This document shows, one piece after another, positions 7,752 through 16,726 of a stretch of 64,000 nt of DNA (position 1 is the stretch's first letter; every line of letters begins with the position of its first letter). Both the position numbers and the translations under genes were made by a program. The DNA lies in contig DIWE01000011.1 of the NCBI GenBank assembly GCA_002423435.1, forward strand, positions 62,001-126,000, in the 5' to 3' direction. This DNA comes from Clostridiales bacterium UBA6114 (GTDB lineage Bacteria; Bacillota; Clostridia; Oscillospirales; Butyricicoccaceae). A model generated the notes under the pieces. That model was not told where the DNA came from, searched no databases, and worked only from the letters and a program-made list of their open reading frames with translations.

Positions 7752-9728
7752 ATGGACAAGCTTAAACTGGAGACGGCGGATCTGTCCGAAAAAAATATTG
7801 AGCGGATCGCGAAGCTTTTCCCCGGTGTGATAACCGAAATCAGGGGGGATGACGGAAAGCCGAAAAAGGGGATCAATTTTGAGCTTTTACGGCAGGAGCT
7901 TTCCGGCGACGTATCGGACGACGGCGGGGAGTGCTACGCATTTACCTGGGTGGGGAAAAAAGCGGCGATTGCGGAGAGCAACAGACCCGTCCGAAAGACC
8001 CTGCGCCCCTGCGTGGAGGAAAGCCGCGGCTGGGAGACGACGGGCAATCTTTATATCGAGGGCGATAATCTGGACGTGCTCAAGCTCCTCCAGGAGAGCT
8101 ATCTGAATCAGGTTAAAATGATCTATATCGACCCGCCCTACAACACGGGCAACGACTTTATATATAAAGACAGCTTTGCAATGGATAAGGATACCTTTGA
8201 GGAACAGATCGGCCTATACGACGAGGATGAAAACCGCCTCTTCCCAAACCCCGAGTCGAACGGACGCTTCCATTCCGACTGGTGCTCCATGATTTATCCG
8301 CGCCTGAGGCTTGCATACCATCTGCTGTCCGACGACGGGGTGATCTTTGTCAGCATAGACGACCGGGAGCTGGACAATTTGAAGAAAATATGCAATGAGA
8401 TCTTCGGCGACTGCAATTTTGTCGGCAACATCGTCTGGCAGACGGCGACGGACAACAACCCAAGCCAGATTTCTGTCGAGCATGAGTATATCTTATGTTA
8501 TGCGAAGTCTAAGGCGAGTCAGGACAAATGGGTCGTCACCTCGGACAAGGCGATGAAAATAGACCGGAAGTATCAGGAACTCAAAGCAAAATACAAGGAA
8601 GATATCCTCTCCATTCAAAAAGAGCTGAAAGACTGGATCTCGTCGAACGGATCCGAGTTAAAGGGCGCTTCGCACTATTGCTACGTCGATCAAAAGGGCG
8701 TTTACTACCCCGGAAACTCGTCGAATACAAGGCCCGGCGGGTACACCTTTGATATCATCCATCCTGTGACGGGGCGCGTCTGCAAAAAGCCGGATTACGG
8801 ATACCGCTGGACGGAGGCTACCTTTCTGGAGGCCGCGGGGAAAGGCGACGTCGAGTGGGGCGAAGATGAAACGACGGTGCCGAAAATAAAAAAACGGATC
8901 GAAACCGTGACCGAAATGCTCAAAAGCTATTATTATGAGGACAACCGCTATTGGTCGAAGTATTTAAACTCCCTGATGGGCGCCAGAGTATTTGAAAATC
9001 CGAAATCCGTCACTCTTTTGATGCGCCTTTTGAAATTTGCGACAAAGAAGGACTCCATTGTCATGGATTTTTTCTCCGGCTCCGCCACGACGGCCCACGC
9101 GGTCATGCAGTTAAACGCATCGGACGGCGGCAATCGCAGGTTTATCATGGTGCAGCTGCCCGAGCTCTCCGTAAAAGACAGCGAGGCATACCGCGCGGGC
9201 TACCGGAATATCTGCGAAATCGGCAAGGAGCGCATCCGGCGCGCAGGCGGGAAAATCAGGGACGAGGTTCTGCTTGAAAACGCGCGGCTGAAAGCCGGGG
9301 AGCAAAAAAAGGTGCCCGACATCGGTTTTCGCGTCCTGAAGCTCGACAGCACCAATATGAAGGACGTCTATTACTCGGCCGACGAATATGACCAGCGCAT
9401 GCTCGACGCCCTCGAGATAAACATCAAGGAAGACCGCACCGATCTGGACCTCCTTTACGGCGTCCTGCTCGACTGGGGCATGCCGCTGAGCTCAAAGCAT
9501 CAGATTGAAACCATAGGGGGCGTACGGGTCCACACGGTCGACGACGGCGGCGGCCTGATCGCCTGCTTTGCCGACAAGGTGAGCGAGACGGTCATCCGCG
9601 AAATTGCGAAGCGCCGTCCCGGGCGCGCCGTGTTCCGCGACAGCTCTTTTATGGGGAGTCCGGATAAAATCAACGTTGAGGAAATCTTCAAGCTCCTGGC
9701 CCCGCGCACCGGCGTCAGGGTGATATAG
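7752..9728 (+). CDS. mod: Type III restriction-modification methyltransferase (Mod)
   Basis: 658 residues with ATG after GGAGGG. Motif IV DPPYNTGNDF (near residue 127) precedes the AdoMet motif DFFSGSATTAHAV (near residue 440). This is the beta-class order of N6-adenine methyltransferases, with the target-recognition domain between them. The N-terminal segment (LKLETADLSEKNIERIAKL) is typical of Mod. Mod both methylates one strand of an asymmetric site and provides specificity to the Res subunit encoded 13 bases downstream. No long simple repeat that would cause phase variation was seen in the gene. Confidence 0.95.
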   Translation: MDKLKLETADLSEKNIERIAKLFPGVITEIRGDDGKPKKGINFELLRQELSGDVSDDGGECYAFTWVGKKAAIAESNRPVRKTLRPCVEESRGWETTGNLYIEGDNLDVLKLLQESYLNQVKMIYIDPPYNTGNDFIYKDSFAMDKDTFEEQIGLYDEDENRLFPNPESNGRFHSDWCSMIYPRLRLAYHLLSDDGVIFVSIDDRELDNLKKICNEIFGDCNFVGNIVWQTATDNNPSQISVEHEYILCYAKSKASQDKWVVTSDKAMKIDRKYQELKAKYKEDILSIQKELKDWISSNGSELKGASHYCYVDQKGVYYPGNSSNTRPGGYTFDIIHPVTGRVCKKPDYGYRWTEATFLEAAGKGDVEWGEDETTVPKIKKRIETVTEMLKSYYYEDNRYWSKYLNSLMGARVFENPKSVTLLMRLLKFATKKDSIVMDFFSGSATTAHAVMQLNASDGGNRRFIMVQLPELSVKDSEAYRAGYRNICEIGKERIRRAGGKIRDEVLLENARLKAGEQKKVPDIGFRVLKLDSTNMKDVYYSADEYDQRMLDALEINIKEDRTDLDLLYGVLLDWGMPLSSKHQIETIGGVRVHTVDDGGGLIACFADKVSETVIREIAKRRPGRAVFRDSSFMGSPDKINVEEIFKLLAPRTGVRVI

Positions 9729-9741
9729 GGGGAAACCGTTT

Positions 9742-12700
9742 TTGAAGCTTCAGTTCAAACACCAGAGATTCCAGGCCGACGCGGCGAACGCGGTCTGCGA
9801 TGTGTTTGCCGGCCAGCCCCGCTTTACCCCGACCTATCTGATCGACAAAGGGCCGGACGGGGAAGAAGAGCAGCTTTCGTTTGACGGGGACGCCGGCGAT
9901 ATCGGTTTTAGAAACCACCCGATTGTCCCGGAGCTTACCGACGACGTGGTTCTTAACAATATCAGAAAGCTCCAGAGAAAATACCGCATAGAGCCCTCGC
10001 CGAAACTCATGGGGCGTTATAACCTGACGGTCGAAATGGAGACCGGCGTCGGCAAGACCTATACGTATATCAAAACGATGTTCGAGATGAGTAAGCGCTA
10101 CGGCTGGAGTAAGTTTATCGTCGTTGTGCCGTCGGTCGCGATCCGCGAGGGCGTTTACAAATCCTTTCAGATCACGCAGGAGCACTTCGCGGAGGAATAC
10201 GGCAAAAAAATCCGTTTTTTTATTTACAATTCCGCGCAGCTTACCGAGCTCGATCGTTTTGCGGGCGACAGCGCCATCAACGCTATGATCATCAATTCCC
10301 AGGCGTTTAACGCCCGCGGAAAGGACGCGCGCCGGATCTACATGAAGCTCGACAGCTTCTGCAGCCGCCGCCCCATCGACGTGCTCGCCTCGACAAACCC
10401 GATCCTGATCATCGACGAGCCGCAGTCGGTGGAGGGCGCGGTCACAAAGGAAAAGCTCAAGGAATTTAAGCCGCTGATTACTCTGCGGTATTCCGCGACC
10501 CATAAAAAAGACAGCGTTTATAATATGGTTTACCGCTTGGATGCGATGGAGGCCTACAACAAAAGACTGGTAAAAAAGATCGCGGTGAAGGGGATATCCC
10601 TGTCGGGCAGCACGGCGACGGAGGGGTATTTGTACCTCGAGGGTATCAGCCTGTTCAAAAATAAGGCGCCCGAGGCGCAGCTCGAGTTTGAAAGCAAAAG
10701 GGCCTCCGCTCCGCGAAAGGTCACGCGCAGCGTAACCGTCGGCGGCAATCTGTACAGGCTGTCCGGCGGCATGGAGGAATACAGGGGGCTCGTCGTCGCC
10801 TCCATAGACGGGGTTACAAACTCGGTCGCCTTTACAAACGGGCTGACCCTTTTTGCGGGGGACGTCGTAGGGGCCGTGGACGAGGGCCAGCTGCGGAGAA
10901 TCCAGATCAGGGAGACGATCAAATCCCATCTGGAGAGGGAACGCGCGCTTTTTAACCAGGGCATCAAGGTGCTGTCCCTGTTTTTCATTGACGAGGTGGC
11001 AAAATACAAGAGGTACGATGCGGCCGGGAATGAGCAAAACGGCGAATATGCCGATATTTTCGAGGACGAATATCAAAAGGCCGTGAGCGAGTGGCAGCTT
11101 AAGCTCGGCGAGGACGGCTATATGGGATATCTAGACGGGATATCCGCCGAAAAGACGCACGCCGGATATTTTTCAATCGATAAAAAGACCCGCCGCTTTG
11201 TCGACAGCAAGCTCGGCGACCGGAAAGAAAAAACGTCCGACGATACCGACGCGTATGACCTGATCATGAAAAACAAGGAACGTCTGCTTGATTTAAGGGA
11301 ACCGGTCCGGTTTGTCTTTTCCCATTCCGCGCTGCGCGAGGGCTGGGACAATCCGAATGTCTTCCAGATCTGCACCTTAAAGCAGAGCGGCAGCAACGTG
11401 CGAAAGCGCCAGGAGGTCGGACGCGGCCTGCGCCTTTGCGTAAACAATGCGGGGGAGCGCATGGACGTAAACGCGCTCGGCGAGGATGTGCACAATATAA
11501 ATGTGCTGACGGTTATCGCGAACGAGTCCTACGACGATTTCGCAAGGGCGCTGCAGTCCGAGCTTTCGGAAGTCGTCGCCGACCGCCCGCGCGAGGTAAC
11601 GGCCGAATTGTTCGAAAACAGAGCCGTCGCCGACGCAAACGGCTTAGAGCAGATCATCGACCGCGGCATGGCAAACAAAATTTATCACTCGCTTGTCCGC
11701 AATTATTACGTGGATGAAGACAACCTGCTGACGGATGAGTATTATGACGACTTAAAGGCCGGCGCGCTGAAATGGCCCGACGGACTTAAAGAGTATTCCG
11801 CCGCTCTGGCCGGAATCCTTGACGGCGTATATAACCCGCGCAGCATGACGCCGGACAACGCGCGCGGGAACAATGTGGAGCTTACAGTGGATGAGAAAAA
11901 GCTGAACAGTGAAGAATTTCAGGAGCTGTGGAGCCGGATCAACACAAAATCCGCCTATTCGGTCGAGTTCGACACGCAGGAGCTGATTGAAAAATCGATC
12001 GATGCGCTCGATAAAGGGCTTCGTATCTCCCGGGTTTTCCTGAAGGTTGAAACGGGAGAAATGAAGGCCATAAAGTCGAAGGCGGAACTTATAAACGCCG
12101 GCAGCTTTACAAAAAAGAGCGCCCGGACGACGCTCGTCGATGCGTCTGCAAAAAGCGGCGTCCGGTATGATCTCGTCGGCAAAATCGTCGCCGAAACGGG
12201 GCTTACCCGAGGTGCCGTCGTCCGGATATTAAAGGGCATCCACAAAGACACTTTTGACGGCTTTCAGTTTAACCCGGAAGAATTTATCAGCAAGGCATCA
12301 AGTATCATTAACGAACAAAAAGCCGCGCTGATCATCAGCCATATCACTTATCATAAGCTCGACGAAACCTACGAAAAAAGCATCTTTACCGCGCCGACCC
12401 TAAAAGGCAGGCTCGGGGTCAACGCGGTGGAGGCGGTCAGGCATCTGTATGATTACGTGATTTACGACTCGAAAAACGAATACGACTTTGTATCCGAGCT
12501 CGATAAAAACGAGAACGTCGCGGTGTATGTGAAGCTGCCGAGAGGGTTTTACATCCAAACTCCGGTCGGCAGGTACAGCCCCGACTGGGCGATCGCGTTT
12601 TATAAAGGGACGGTCAGGCACGTCTATTTTGTGGCCGAGACCAAGGGCGACCTGTCGCTGATGGAGATGAGGAAGATCGAAAGCCTGAAAATCGAATGCG

Positions 12701-12792
12701 CGAAGGAGCATTTCAGGAAAATCAGTTCGGACACGGTAAAATACGACGTCGTGAGCAGCTTTGATGAGCTATTAGATTCCGCTGTAAAATAA
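9742..12792 (+). CDS. res: Type III restriction endonuclease subunit (Res)
   Basis: 1016 residues, TTG start 8 bases after AGGGGGGA. Superfamily 2 helicase motifs: Walker A (METGVGKTYTYIKTM, near residue 100), Walker B DEPQ (near residue 228), and motif VI QEVGRGLRL near residue 560. Near residues 945-970 a PD...ETKG pattern (YSPDWAIAFYKG followed by FVAETKGD) fits the PD-(D/E)xK nuclease that cuts 25-27 bases from the site after ATP-driven movement. Length and order match intact Res proteins. It forms an operon with mod. Confidence 0.95.
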   Translation: MKLQFKHQRFQADAANAVCDVFAGQPRFTPTYLIDKGPDGEEEQLSFDGDAGDIGFRNHPIVPELTDDVVLNNIRKLQRKYRIEPSPKLMGRYNLTVEMETGVGKTYTYIKTMFEMSKRYGWSKFIVVVPSVAIREGVYKSFQITQEHFAEEYGKKIRFFIYNSAQLTELDRFAGDSAINAMIINSQAFNARGKDARRIYMKLDSFCSRRPIDVLASTNPILIIDEPQSVEGAVTKEKLKEFKPLITLRYSATHKKDSVYNMVYRLDAMEAYNKRLVKKIAVKGISLSGSTATEGYLYLEGISLFKNKAPEAQLEFESKRASAPRKVTRSVTVGGNLYRLSGGMEEYRGLVVASIDGVTNSVAFTNGLTLFAGDVVGAVDEGQLRRIQIRETIKSHLERERALFNQGIKVLSLFFIDEVAKYKRYDAAGNEQNGEYADIFEDEYQKAVSEWQLKLGEDGYMGYLDGISAEKTHAGYFSIDKKTRRFVDSKLGDRKEKTSDDTDAYDLIMKNKERLLDLREPVRFVFSHSALREGWDNPNVFQICTLKQSGSNVRKRQEVGRGLRLCVNNAGERMDVNALGEDVHNINVLTVIANESYDDFARALQSELSEVVADRPREVTAELFENRAVADANGLEQIIDRGMANKIYHSLVRNYYVDEDNLLTDEYYDDLKAGALKWPDGLKEYSAALAGILDGVYNPRSMTPDNARGNNVELTVDEKKLNSEEFQELWSRINTKSAYSVEFDTQELIEKSIDALDKGLRISRVFLKVETGEMKAIKSKAELINAGSFTKKSARTTLVDASAKSGVRYDLVGKIVAETGLTRGAVVRILKGIHKDTFDGFQFNPEEFISKASSIINEQKAALIISHITYHKLDETYEKSIFTAPTLKGRLGVNAVEAVRHLYDYVIYDSKNEYDFVSELDKNENVAVYVKLPRGFYIQTPVGRYSPDWAIAFYKGTVRHVYFVAETKGDLSLMEMRKIESLKIECAKEHFRKISSDTVKYDVVSSFDELLDSAVK

Positions 12793-13060
12793 CTTAAATA
12801 TCCGTTTTAACGCGATACGTCAAAAATTCGCATTTTCAAAGTGACGCGAGTTTTCCATTTATTCCCGGTATGAAAGCCGTGTATTTGTTTATAATAAGTA
12901 ATGACATCTCGAAAGTTGTTTTTCGCTTTCTTATCTGAAAGAAGATTTTGATTACTTTCCCGTATGTCATCCGTGAGTGACGGATTTTATAATATCATTC
13001 AGGAGGGGCATTATGCCCCTTCTTTTTATATAAAAATCAGTTGAATTATTTGTAACGTTA
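12793..13060. other. Intergenic spacer, no gene seen
   Basis: AT-rich stretch between res and the DUF5320 gene. The sequence GGAGGGGCATTATGCCCCTTC near 13002-13022 holds a short inverted repeat (GGGGCATTATGCCCC, followed by TTCTTTTTAT), which could terminate res transcription. No convincing coding frame or RNA gene was found. Confidence 0.4.
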
Positions 13061-13102
13061 TTGACATATGCTCATAACTGGATTATGATAATTATGGGCA
13101 TA
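13061..13102 (+). promoter_or_regulatory. Promoter A with TATGnnCATA operators, upstream of the DUF5320 gene
   Basis: Consensus TTGACA (13061-13066), 17-base spacer, TATGAT (13084-13089). The palindrome TATGCTCATA (13067-13076) follows the -35 directly, and a second one, TATGGGCATA (13093-13102), lies just after the -10. The same arrangement recurs at 14167 and 14918, so it is probably bound by the DUF134 regulator of this locus (inference). Confidence 0.75.
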
Positions 13103-13167
13103 AGCCAATAATACTACATATTGCATCATGGCGCGAAACAGAAAACGTATAAGAGGAGGTGAAAACT

Positions 13168-13503
13168 ATGCCGAGAGGAGACGGAACAGGCCCGATGGGA
13201 ACGGGCCGTATCACGGGGCGAGGCGCGGGCTACTGCGCGGGTTTTGCAGCTCCGGGCTGCGTTAATCCGATTGGATTTGCAGGCGGCTTTGGATGCGGAT
13301 TCGGCGGAGGACCCGGATTCCGGAGACGGTTTCATGCCGCCGGTCTGCCGGGATGGGCGCGTTTTGGATACCCCGCGTATGCCGGAGCAGAGGGAGAAGC
13401 TGCCGATGAAAGAGAGATCTTAAGAAGTCAGGCGGAATTCCTGGAAAAACAGCTTCAGCAGATTAAAAAACGCCTTTCGCGTTTAAAGGAAGACGAAGAA
13501 TAG
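13168..13503 (+). CDS. DUF5320-domain small protein
   Basis: 111 residues, ATG 7 bases after AGGAGGT (13154-13160). The N-terminus (MPRGDGTGPMGTGRITGRGAG followed by YCAGF) is the DUF5320 signature. A glycine/phenylalanine-rich middle follows, then a charged C-terminal coiled coil (segment EREILRSQAEFLEKQLQQIKK). Function is unknown. The family is commonly found beside NifX-type and MinD-ferredoxin genes in anaerobes, as here. It has its own promoter and terminator, so it is expressed separately but apparently under the same operator. Confidence 0.88.
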   Translation: MPRGDGTGPMGTGRITGRGAGYCAGFAAPGCVNPIGFAGGFGCGFGGGPGFRRRFHAAGLPGWARFGYPAYAGAEGEAADEREILRSQAEFLEKQLQQIKKRLSRLKEDEE

Positions 13504-13509
13504 CCCCTG

Positions 13510-13552
13510 ATCATGAGAAAAAGGCAGGTGATCCCTGCCTTTTTCTCATGAT
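13510..13552 (+). terminator. Rho-independent terminator after DUF5320 gene
   Basis: Perfect 18-bp stem (TCATGAGAAAAAGGCAGG and its complement at 13534-13551) with a 5-base loop; a T-run lies inside the 3' arm. Confidence 0.85.
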
Positions 13553-13594
13553 ATTCTTTCAGGTAAAGGAAGCTGCCTATGGCGTTGCGAAACA

Positions 13595-14056
13595 TTATGA
13601 ATTAGTAAATACACTCATAAGTGACCCAAATAAAATACTGTAGATTATCATTTCCATCTGAAATTTTAATAAGTGTTCTTTTCTTAAGTAATCCTTTTTA
13701 AAATAAACAAAGCCTTCTATGTTATCTATAAATGGTGATACAGCGGCTATATGCGTATATACAAACATCAAACCACCAAAGAAAGCAAATTTTAATGCAA
13801 AAGGGAGCCCTGTGATAGTATTTAACACTGGAAAGAGCACAATTGACATTAAGAGTCCCCTCAAAATTTGAGCAGGCAAAAACATTATTTGAACATGTTT
13901 ACTTTCTTCCGGGTCCGACATATCCCTTAAAAAATTGCAATGTCTGTTTTTACTTTCATAAATATCTTTACTGATTTTTAAAGCCAATACCCCCGCAACA
14001 ATATATGATACTCCATGAATCAAGATAAATAACAGACTAAACTTTATATAATTCAT
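13595..14056 (-). CDS. Hypothetical membrane protein, AT-rich
   Basis: 153 residues from ATG 14056. A longer in-frame start at 14152 would add a 32-residue polar extension and is less likely. Four hydrophobic segments are visible (FSLLFILIHGVSYIVAGVLA; LRGLLMSIVLFPVLNTITGL; LKFAFFGGLMFVYTHIAAV; and MIIYSILFGSLMSVF). I do not recognise the family. Base composition is far more AT-rich than the flanks and the gene is on the opposite strand to the surrounding metal-cluster genes, which suggests recent insertion. No partner gene is apparent. Confidence 0.6.
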   Translation of the reverse strand: MNYIKFSLLFILIHGVSYIVAGVLALKISKDIYESKNRHCNFLRDMSDPEESKHVQIMFLPAQILRGLLMSIVLFPVLNTITGLPFALKFAFFGGLMFVYTHIAAVSPFIDNIEGFVYFKKDYLRKEHLLKFQMEMIIYSILFGSLMSVFTNS

Positions 14057-14166
14057 CTTCTCTGCCCGCCCTCCCTGTTTTATCACTTTTATTCCTGTGC
14101 CCATAAGTATCCCTTTATGACTATTATCTAATGTACTTGATTTTGGACCCAATAAAACGGGCTAAG

Positions 14167-14195
14167 TTGACATATGCCCATATGTAGATTAACAT
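14167..14195 (+). promoter_or_regulatory. Promoter C with TATGCCCATA palindrome, upstream of DUF134 regulator
   Basis: TTGACA (14167-14172), 17-base spacer, TAACAT (14190-14195), with TATGCCCATA (14173-14182) directly after the -35, as in promoters A and B. A half-match (ACATATGAAC) lies at the -10. This implies autoregulation of the DUF134 gene; the transcript would have a ~150-base leader. Confidence 0.65.
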
Positions 14196-14353
14196 ATGAA
14201 CAATGGGGCTTTTTGGTTGAACATCGGCGCTAATTAGCAAAATACATACTGAATGTTCAATTCCCGAAAAATAGCTGTTGATTTCAATAAATCCGTCTTT
14301 TAATATAATAGAATAATGTAATTTTGCAAGGCGAGTCTGATGAAACGGAGTTG

Positions 14354-14836
14354 ATGGCTTTGGCAAGGCCAACTAAATGGAGAAAAATCGAGAATATACC
14401 TACGGTCCCCTACTTTGTCCCGTCAGATAAAGATATGGATGAGATTCCGGAGAATATATTAAAGCTGGAGGAACTTGAGGCCATCCGTTTAAAAGACCTG
14501 GAAGGACTTGAGCAAAGCGAATGCGCGGAGAAGATGGAAGTGTCGCGCCCGACCTTTCAGCGCATTCTCTTGTCGGCAAGAGAAAAGATTGCGGATAGTC
14601 TGGTGAACGGGAAGATCATCCATATAGAGGGCGGCAATTTTACCCGGAATATCTGCCCTGTGAGATGCCTGGACTGCGGAAAGGAATGGATGGAGAGCTA
14701 CGAGAATATGGAATCCATCAAAAACGGAGAGTATGCATGCCCGGCCTGCGGTTCGACAAAGGTTATCTGCGGACAAACCTGTAAAGGAAAGTTTTGCAGA
14801 AGGAATTGCTGGCGGCATGGCTGGAAAAATGAATAG
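14354..14836 (+). CDS. DUF134-family DNA-binding regulator with cysteine-rich tail
   Basis: About 160 residues. The DUF134 domain (residues ~1-95) includes ARPTKWRKIE and a helix-turn-helix (QSECAEKMEVSRPTFQRIL). The C-terminal third is rich in cysteine: CPVRCLDCG, CPACG, then ICGQTCKGKFCRRNC. This suggests a zinc ribbon plus a possible redox or metal-cluster site. GGAG (14347-14350) is only 3 bases before ATG 14354 but 9 before TTG 14360, which would give the family's usual MARPTKW start. It probably controls the NifX/MinD locus through the TATGnnCATA sites (inference). Confidence 0.88.
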   Translation: MALARPTKWRKIENIPTVPYFVPSDKDMDEIPENILKLEELEAIRLKDLEGLEQSECAEKMEVSRPTFQRILLSAREKIADSLVNGKIIHIEGGNFTRNICPVRCLDCGKEWMESYENMESIKNGEYACPACGSTKVICGQTCKGKFCRRNCWRHGWKNE

Positions 14837-14859
14837 AAAAGCAAATAAATATAGCAGTG

Positions 14860-14903
14860 AGATCCAAAAGATTTTAAGTCTTTTGGATCTTATTTTTTCT
14901 TTA
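14860..14903 (+). terminator. Rho-independent terminator after DUF134 gene
   Basis: Perfect 12-bp stem AGATCCAAAAGA / TCTTTTGGATCT followed by TATTTTTTCTTTAT. Confidence 0.85.
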
Positions 14904-14917
14904 TTTCGGATGAAATA

Positions 14918-14962
14918 TTGACATATGCCCATAATGGTACTAGAATAACAATTGTGAGCATA
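14918..14962 (+). promoter_or_regulatory. Promoter B with operator, upstream of the NifX/MinD operon
   Basis: TTGACA (14918-14923), 17-base spacer, TAGAAT (14941-14946). TATGCCCATA (14924-14933) directly follows the -35, and a degenerate second copy TGTGAGCATA (14953-14962) lies after the -10. It drives the gene at 15030 and probably everything to 19578. Confidence 0.75.
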
Positions 14963-15029
14963 AGACCATAATTTCGCATTTAAATAGGGTGACATCATTC
15001 ATGAGGACATATGAAAGGGGTATTTTAGA

Positions 15030-15812
15030 ATGAAATTTGCGGTTGCGGCAAAGGGCGCGGAAGTGTCAAAGGATACCGGAAGTTGCGATACCTACTTGAT
15101 CTTTGAAGAAAAACACGGCAGGATCATCCTGCGGCAGATCATAGAGAATCCCGGATATAAATCTGAATCGTCGGGCTTTCTCGGCAAGTTCAAAGTTGAA
15201 GCGCTTCTTTGCGGGAATATGGATGAGCGGGCAAGGCAGGCATTCAATAAAAAAGAAATCTGTGTTATAACAGGCCTCTCGGGCAACGCGGATGAAATTG
15301 CCGATGAGTTTGCCCTGAGGGTAAAAAAACAGGCAAATATGAAATCCTGCCTTCAGCCGTCGCCCAAGGTGCTCGTTTCCTGCCGGGGGATAAATGGGGA
15401 AGACAATGTATTGGCGGTGGCCTATTGCGGCAACTGCAGCTTCGCTCCGCCGATGGTCATGGTCGGTATCGTCCCCACAAGATACTCTTATCAAATGATC
15501 AAAGAGTCGGGCTGCTTTGTCGTAAATCTTGTGGATAAAGAATATAAGGAGACCTTTGATTATATGGGAAGCCACAGCAAACGGGACGGCGACAAGCTCT
15601 CAGATATGAATGTTCGGTTACAAGACGGAAAGAAAGTCAACGCGCCGATTCTGATGGATTGCCCGGTGAATATTGAATGTACGGTGGTCGATTCCATTGT
15701 GACAGGCTCACATGAAATGTTTATCGGAAAGGTGGAATATGTCCATGCCGACGCTAAGCTTTTAGACAGCGAAGGAAATATTGATTTTTCACAAATTGAT
15801 TTCATTCGATGA
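15030..15812 (+). CDS. Fusion: NifX-type cluster-binding domain plus flavin reductase-like (flavoredoxin) domain
   Basis: 260 residues. Residues 1-~100 resemble the dinitrogenase iron-molybdenum cofactor/NifX fold (MKFAVAAKGAEVSKDTGSCDTY, then FLGKFKVEALLCGNMDERARQAF). Residues ~110-260 resemble the FMN-binding split barrel of flavoredoxins (KVLVSCRG, the segment APPMVMVGIVPTRYSYQMI, ESGCFVVNL, CPVNIECTV). A single chain joining a metal-cluster carrier and a flavin domain points to electron delivery to, or release of, a metal-sulfur cluster. It is the first gene after promoter B. The domain assignment is from motif recognition. Confidence 0.8.
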   Translation: MKFAVAAKGAEVSKDTGSCDTYLIFEEKHGRIILRQIIENPGYKSESSGFLGKFKVEALLCGNMDERARQAFNKKEICVITGLSGNADEIADEFALRVKKQANMKSCLQPSPKVLVSCRGINGEDNVLAVAYCGNCSFAPPMVMVGIVPTRYSYQMIKESGCFVVNLVDKEYKETFDYMGSHSKRDGDKLSDMNVRLQDGKKVNAPILMDCPVNIECTVVDSIVTGSHEMFIGKVEYVHADAKLLDSEGNIDFSQIDFIR

Positions 15813-15856
15813 TACATATAGCTGATTTAAGATAAATCTTTCAGGAGCTGATTTAT

Positions 15857-16711
15857 ATGAATAAGAATAAAAAGGCCTGTTCCGACAGCAAATGCAGTAA
15901 AGAATCCTGCGAAGGATGCGAAAAGAATCCCAAAAGCCTGATAGAAAAAACAAACGACTTAAACTCGATAAAGAAAGTGATCGGCGTGGTCAGCGGCAAG
16001 GGGGGCGTCGGGAAATCGCTCGTTACCGCCATGCTTTCGATTCTGATGAACAGAAAAGGCTACAACACAGGGATTTTGGATGCGGATATCACAGGGCCGT
16101 CCATCCCCAAAATGTTCGGGATAACCCAAAAGGCCCAGGGGAGCGAGTTCGGGATTTTTCCCGAAAAAACGCGCAACGACATCCGGATTATGTCCATCAA
16201 TCTGCTGCTTGAACAGGATGACGCGCCGGTTATTTGGAGAGGTCCCCTGCTCGCCGGCACCGTTAAGCAGTTCTGGACGGACGTTATCTGGGGAGAGCTG
16301 GACTTTTTGTTTATCGATATGCCTCCGGGAACGGGAGACGTTCCGCTCACCGTGTTTCAGTCGATCCCTTTGGACGGGATTGTTGTAGTGACTTCGCCCC
16401 AGGAGCTTGTATCCATGATCGTGAAAAAGGCATACAACATGGCGCGGCAGATGAACATTCCCGTGCTGGGGGTAGTGGAAAATATGAGCTATGTGAAATG
16501 CCCGGATTGCGGAAAAGAAATCAAGCTGTTTGGCGAAAGCAGGCTGCCCCGGATTGCAAAAGAGTTAGGAATAGAGGTTCTCGGCACAGTTCCGATTGAT
16601 CCGGATATGGCCCGCCTTGCCGACAGGGGCGAATTTGAGCGGTTCAGCAATAACTATTTAACCGAAGCAGCCGACAAAATTGAAAAGATGTTTGTTAGAA
16701 CGGAGTCTTAA
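15857..16711 (+). CDS. Mrp/NBP35-type P-loop ATPase
   Basis: 284 residues. The N-terminal extension has four cysteines (within ACSDSKCSKESCEGC) like NBP35. The deviant Walker A is GVVSGKGGVGKS (~residue 45), then DADITGPSIPKMFG and the switch IDMPPGTGD. A CPDCG pair near residue 215 is the bridging cluster site of Mrp dimers. These ATPases load or transfer iron-sulfur clusters. In ORP loci of sulfate reducers an Mrp homologue carries two MinD-linked functions; here the partners are encoded separately downstream. Confidence 0.92.
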   Translation: MNKNKKACSDSKCSKESCEGCEKNPKSLIEKTNDLNSIKKVIGVVSGKGGVGKSLVTAMLSILMNRKGYNTGILDADITGPSIPKMFGITQKAQGSEFGIFPEKTRNDIRIMSINLLLEQDDAPVIWRGPLLAGTVKQFWTDVIWGELDFLFIDMPPGTGDVPLTVFQSIPLDGIVVVTSPQELVSMIVKKAYNMARQMNIPVLGVVENMSYVKCPDCGKEIKLFGESRLPRIAKELGIEVLGTVPIDPDMARLADRGEFERFSNNYLTEAADKIEKMFVRTES

Positions 16712-16726
16712 AAGGAGATACAAAAT

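Noticed and set aside
9715..11076. 453-codon minus-strand frame opposite res
   Set aside because: Antisense to conserved helicase motifs; no family resemblance.
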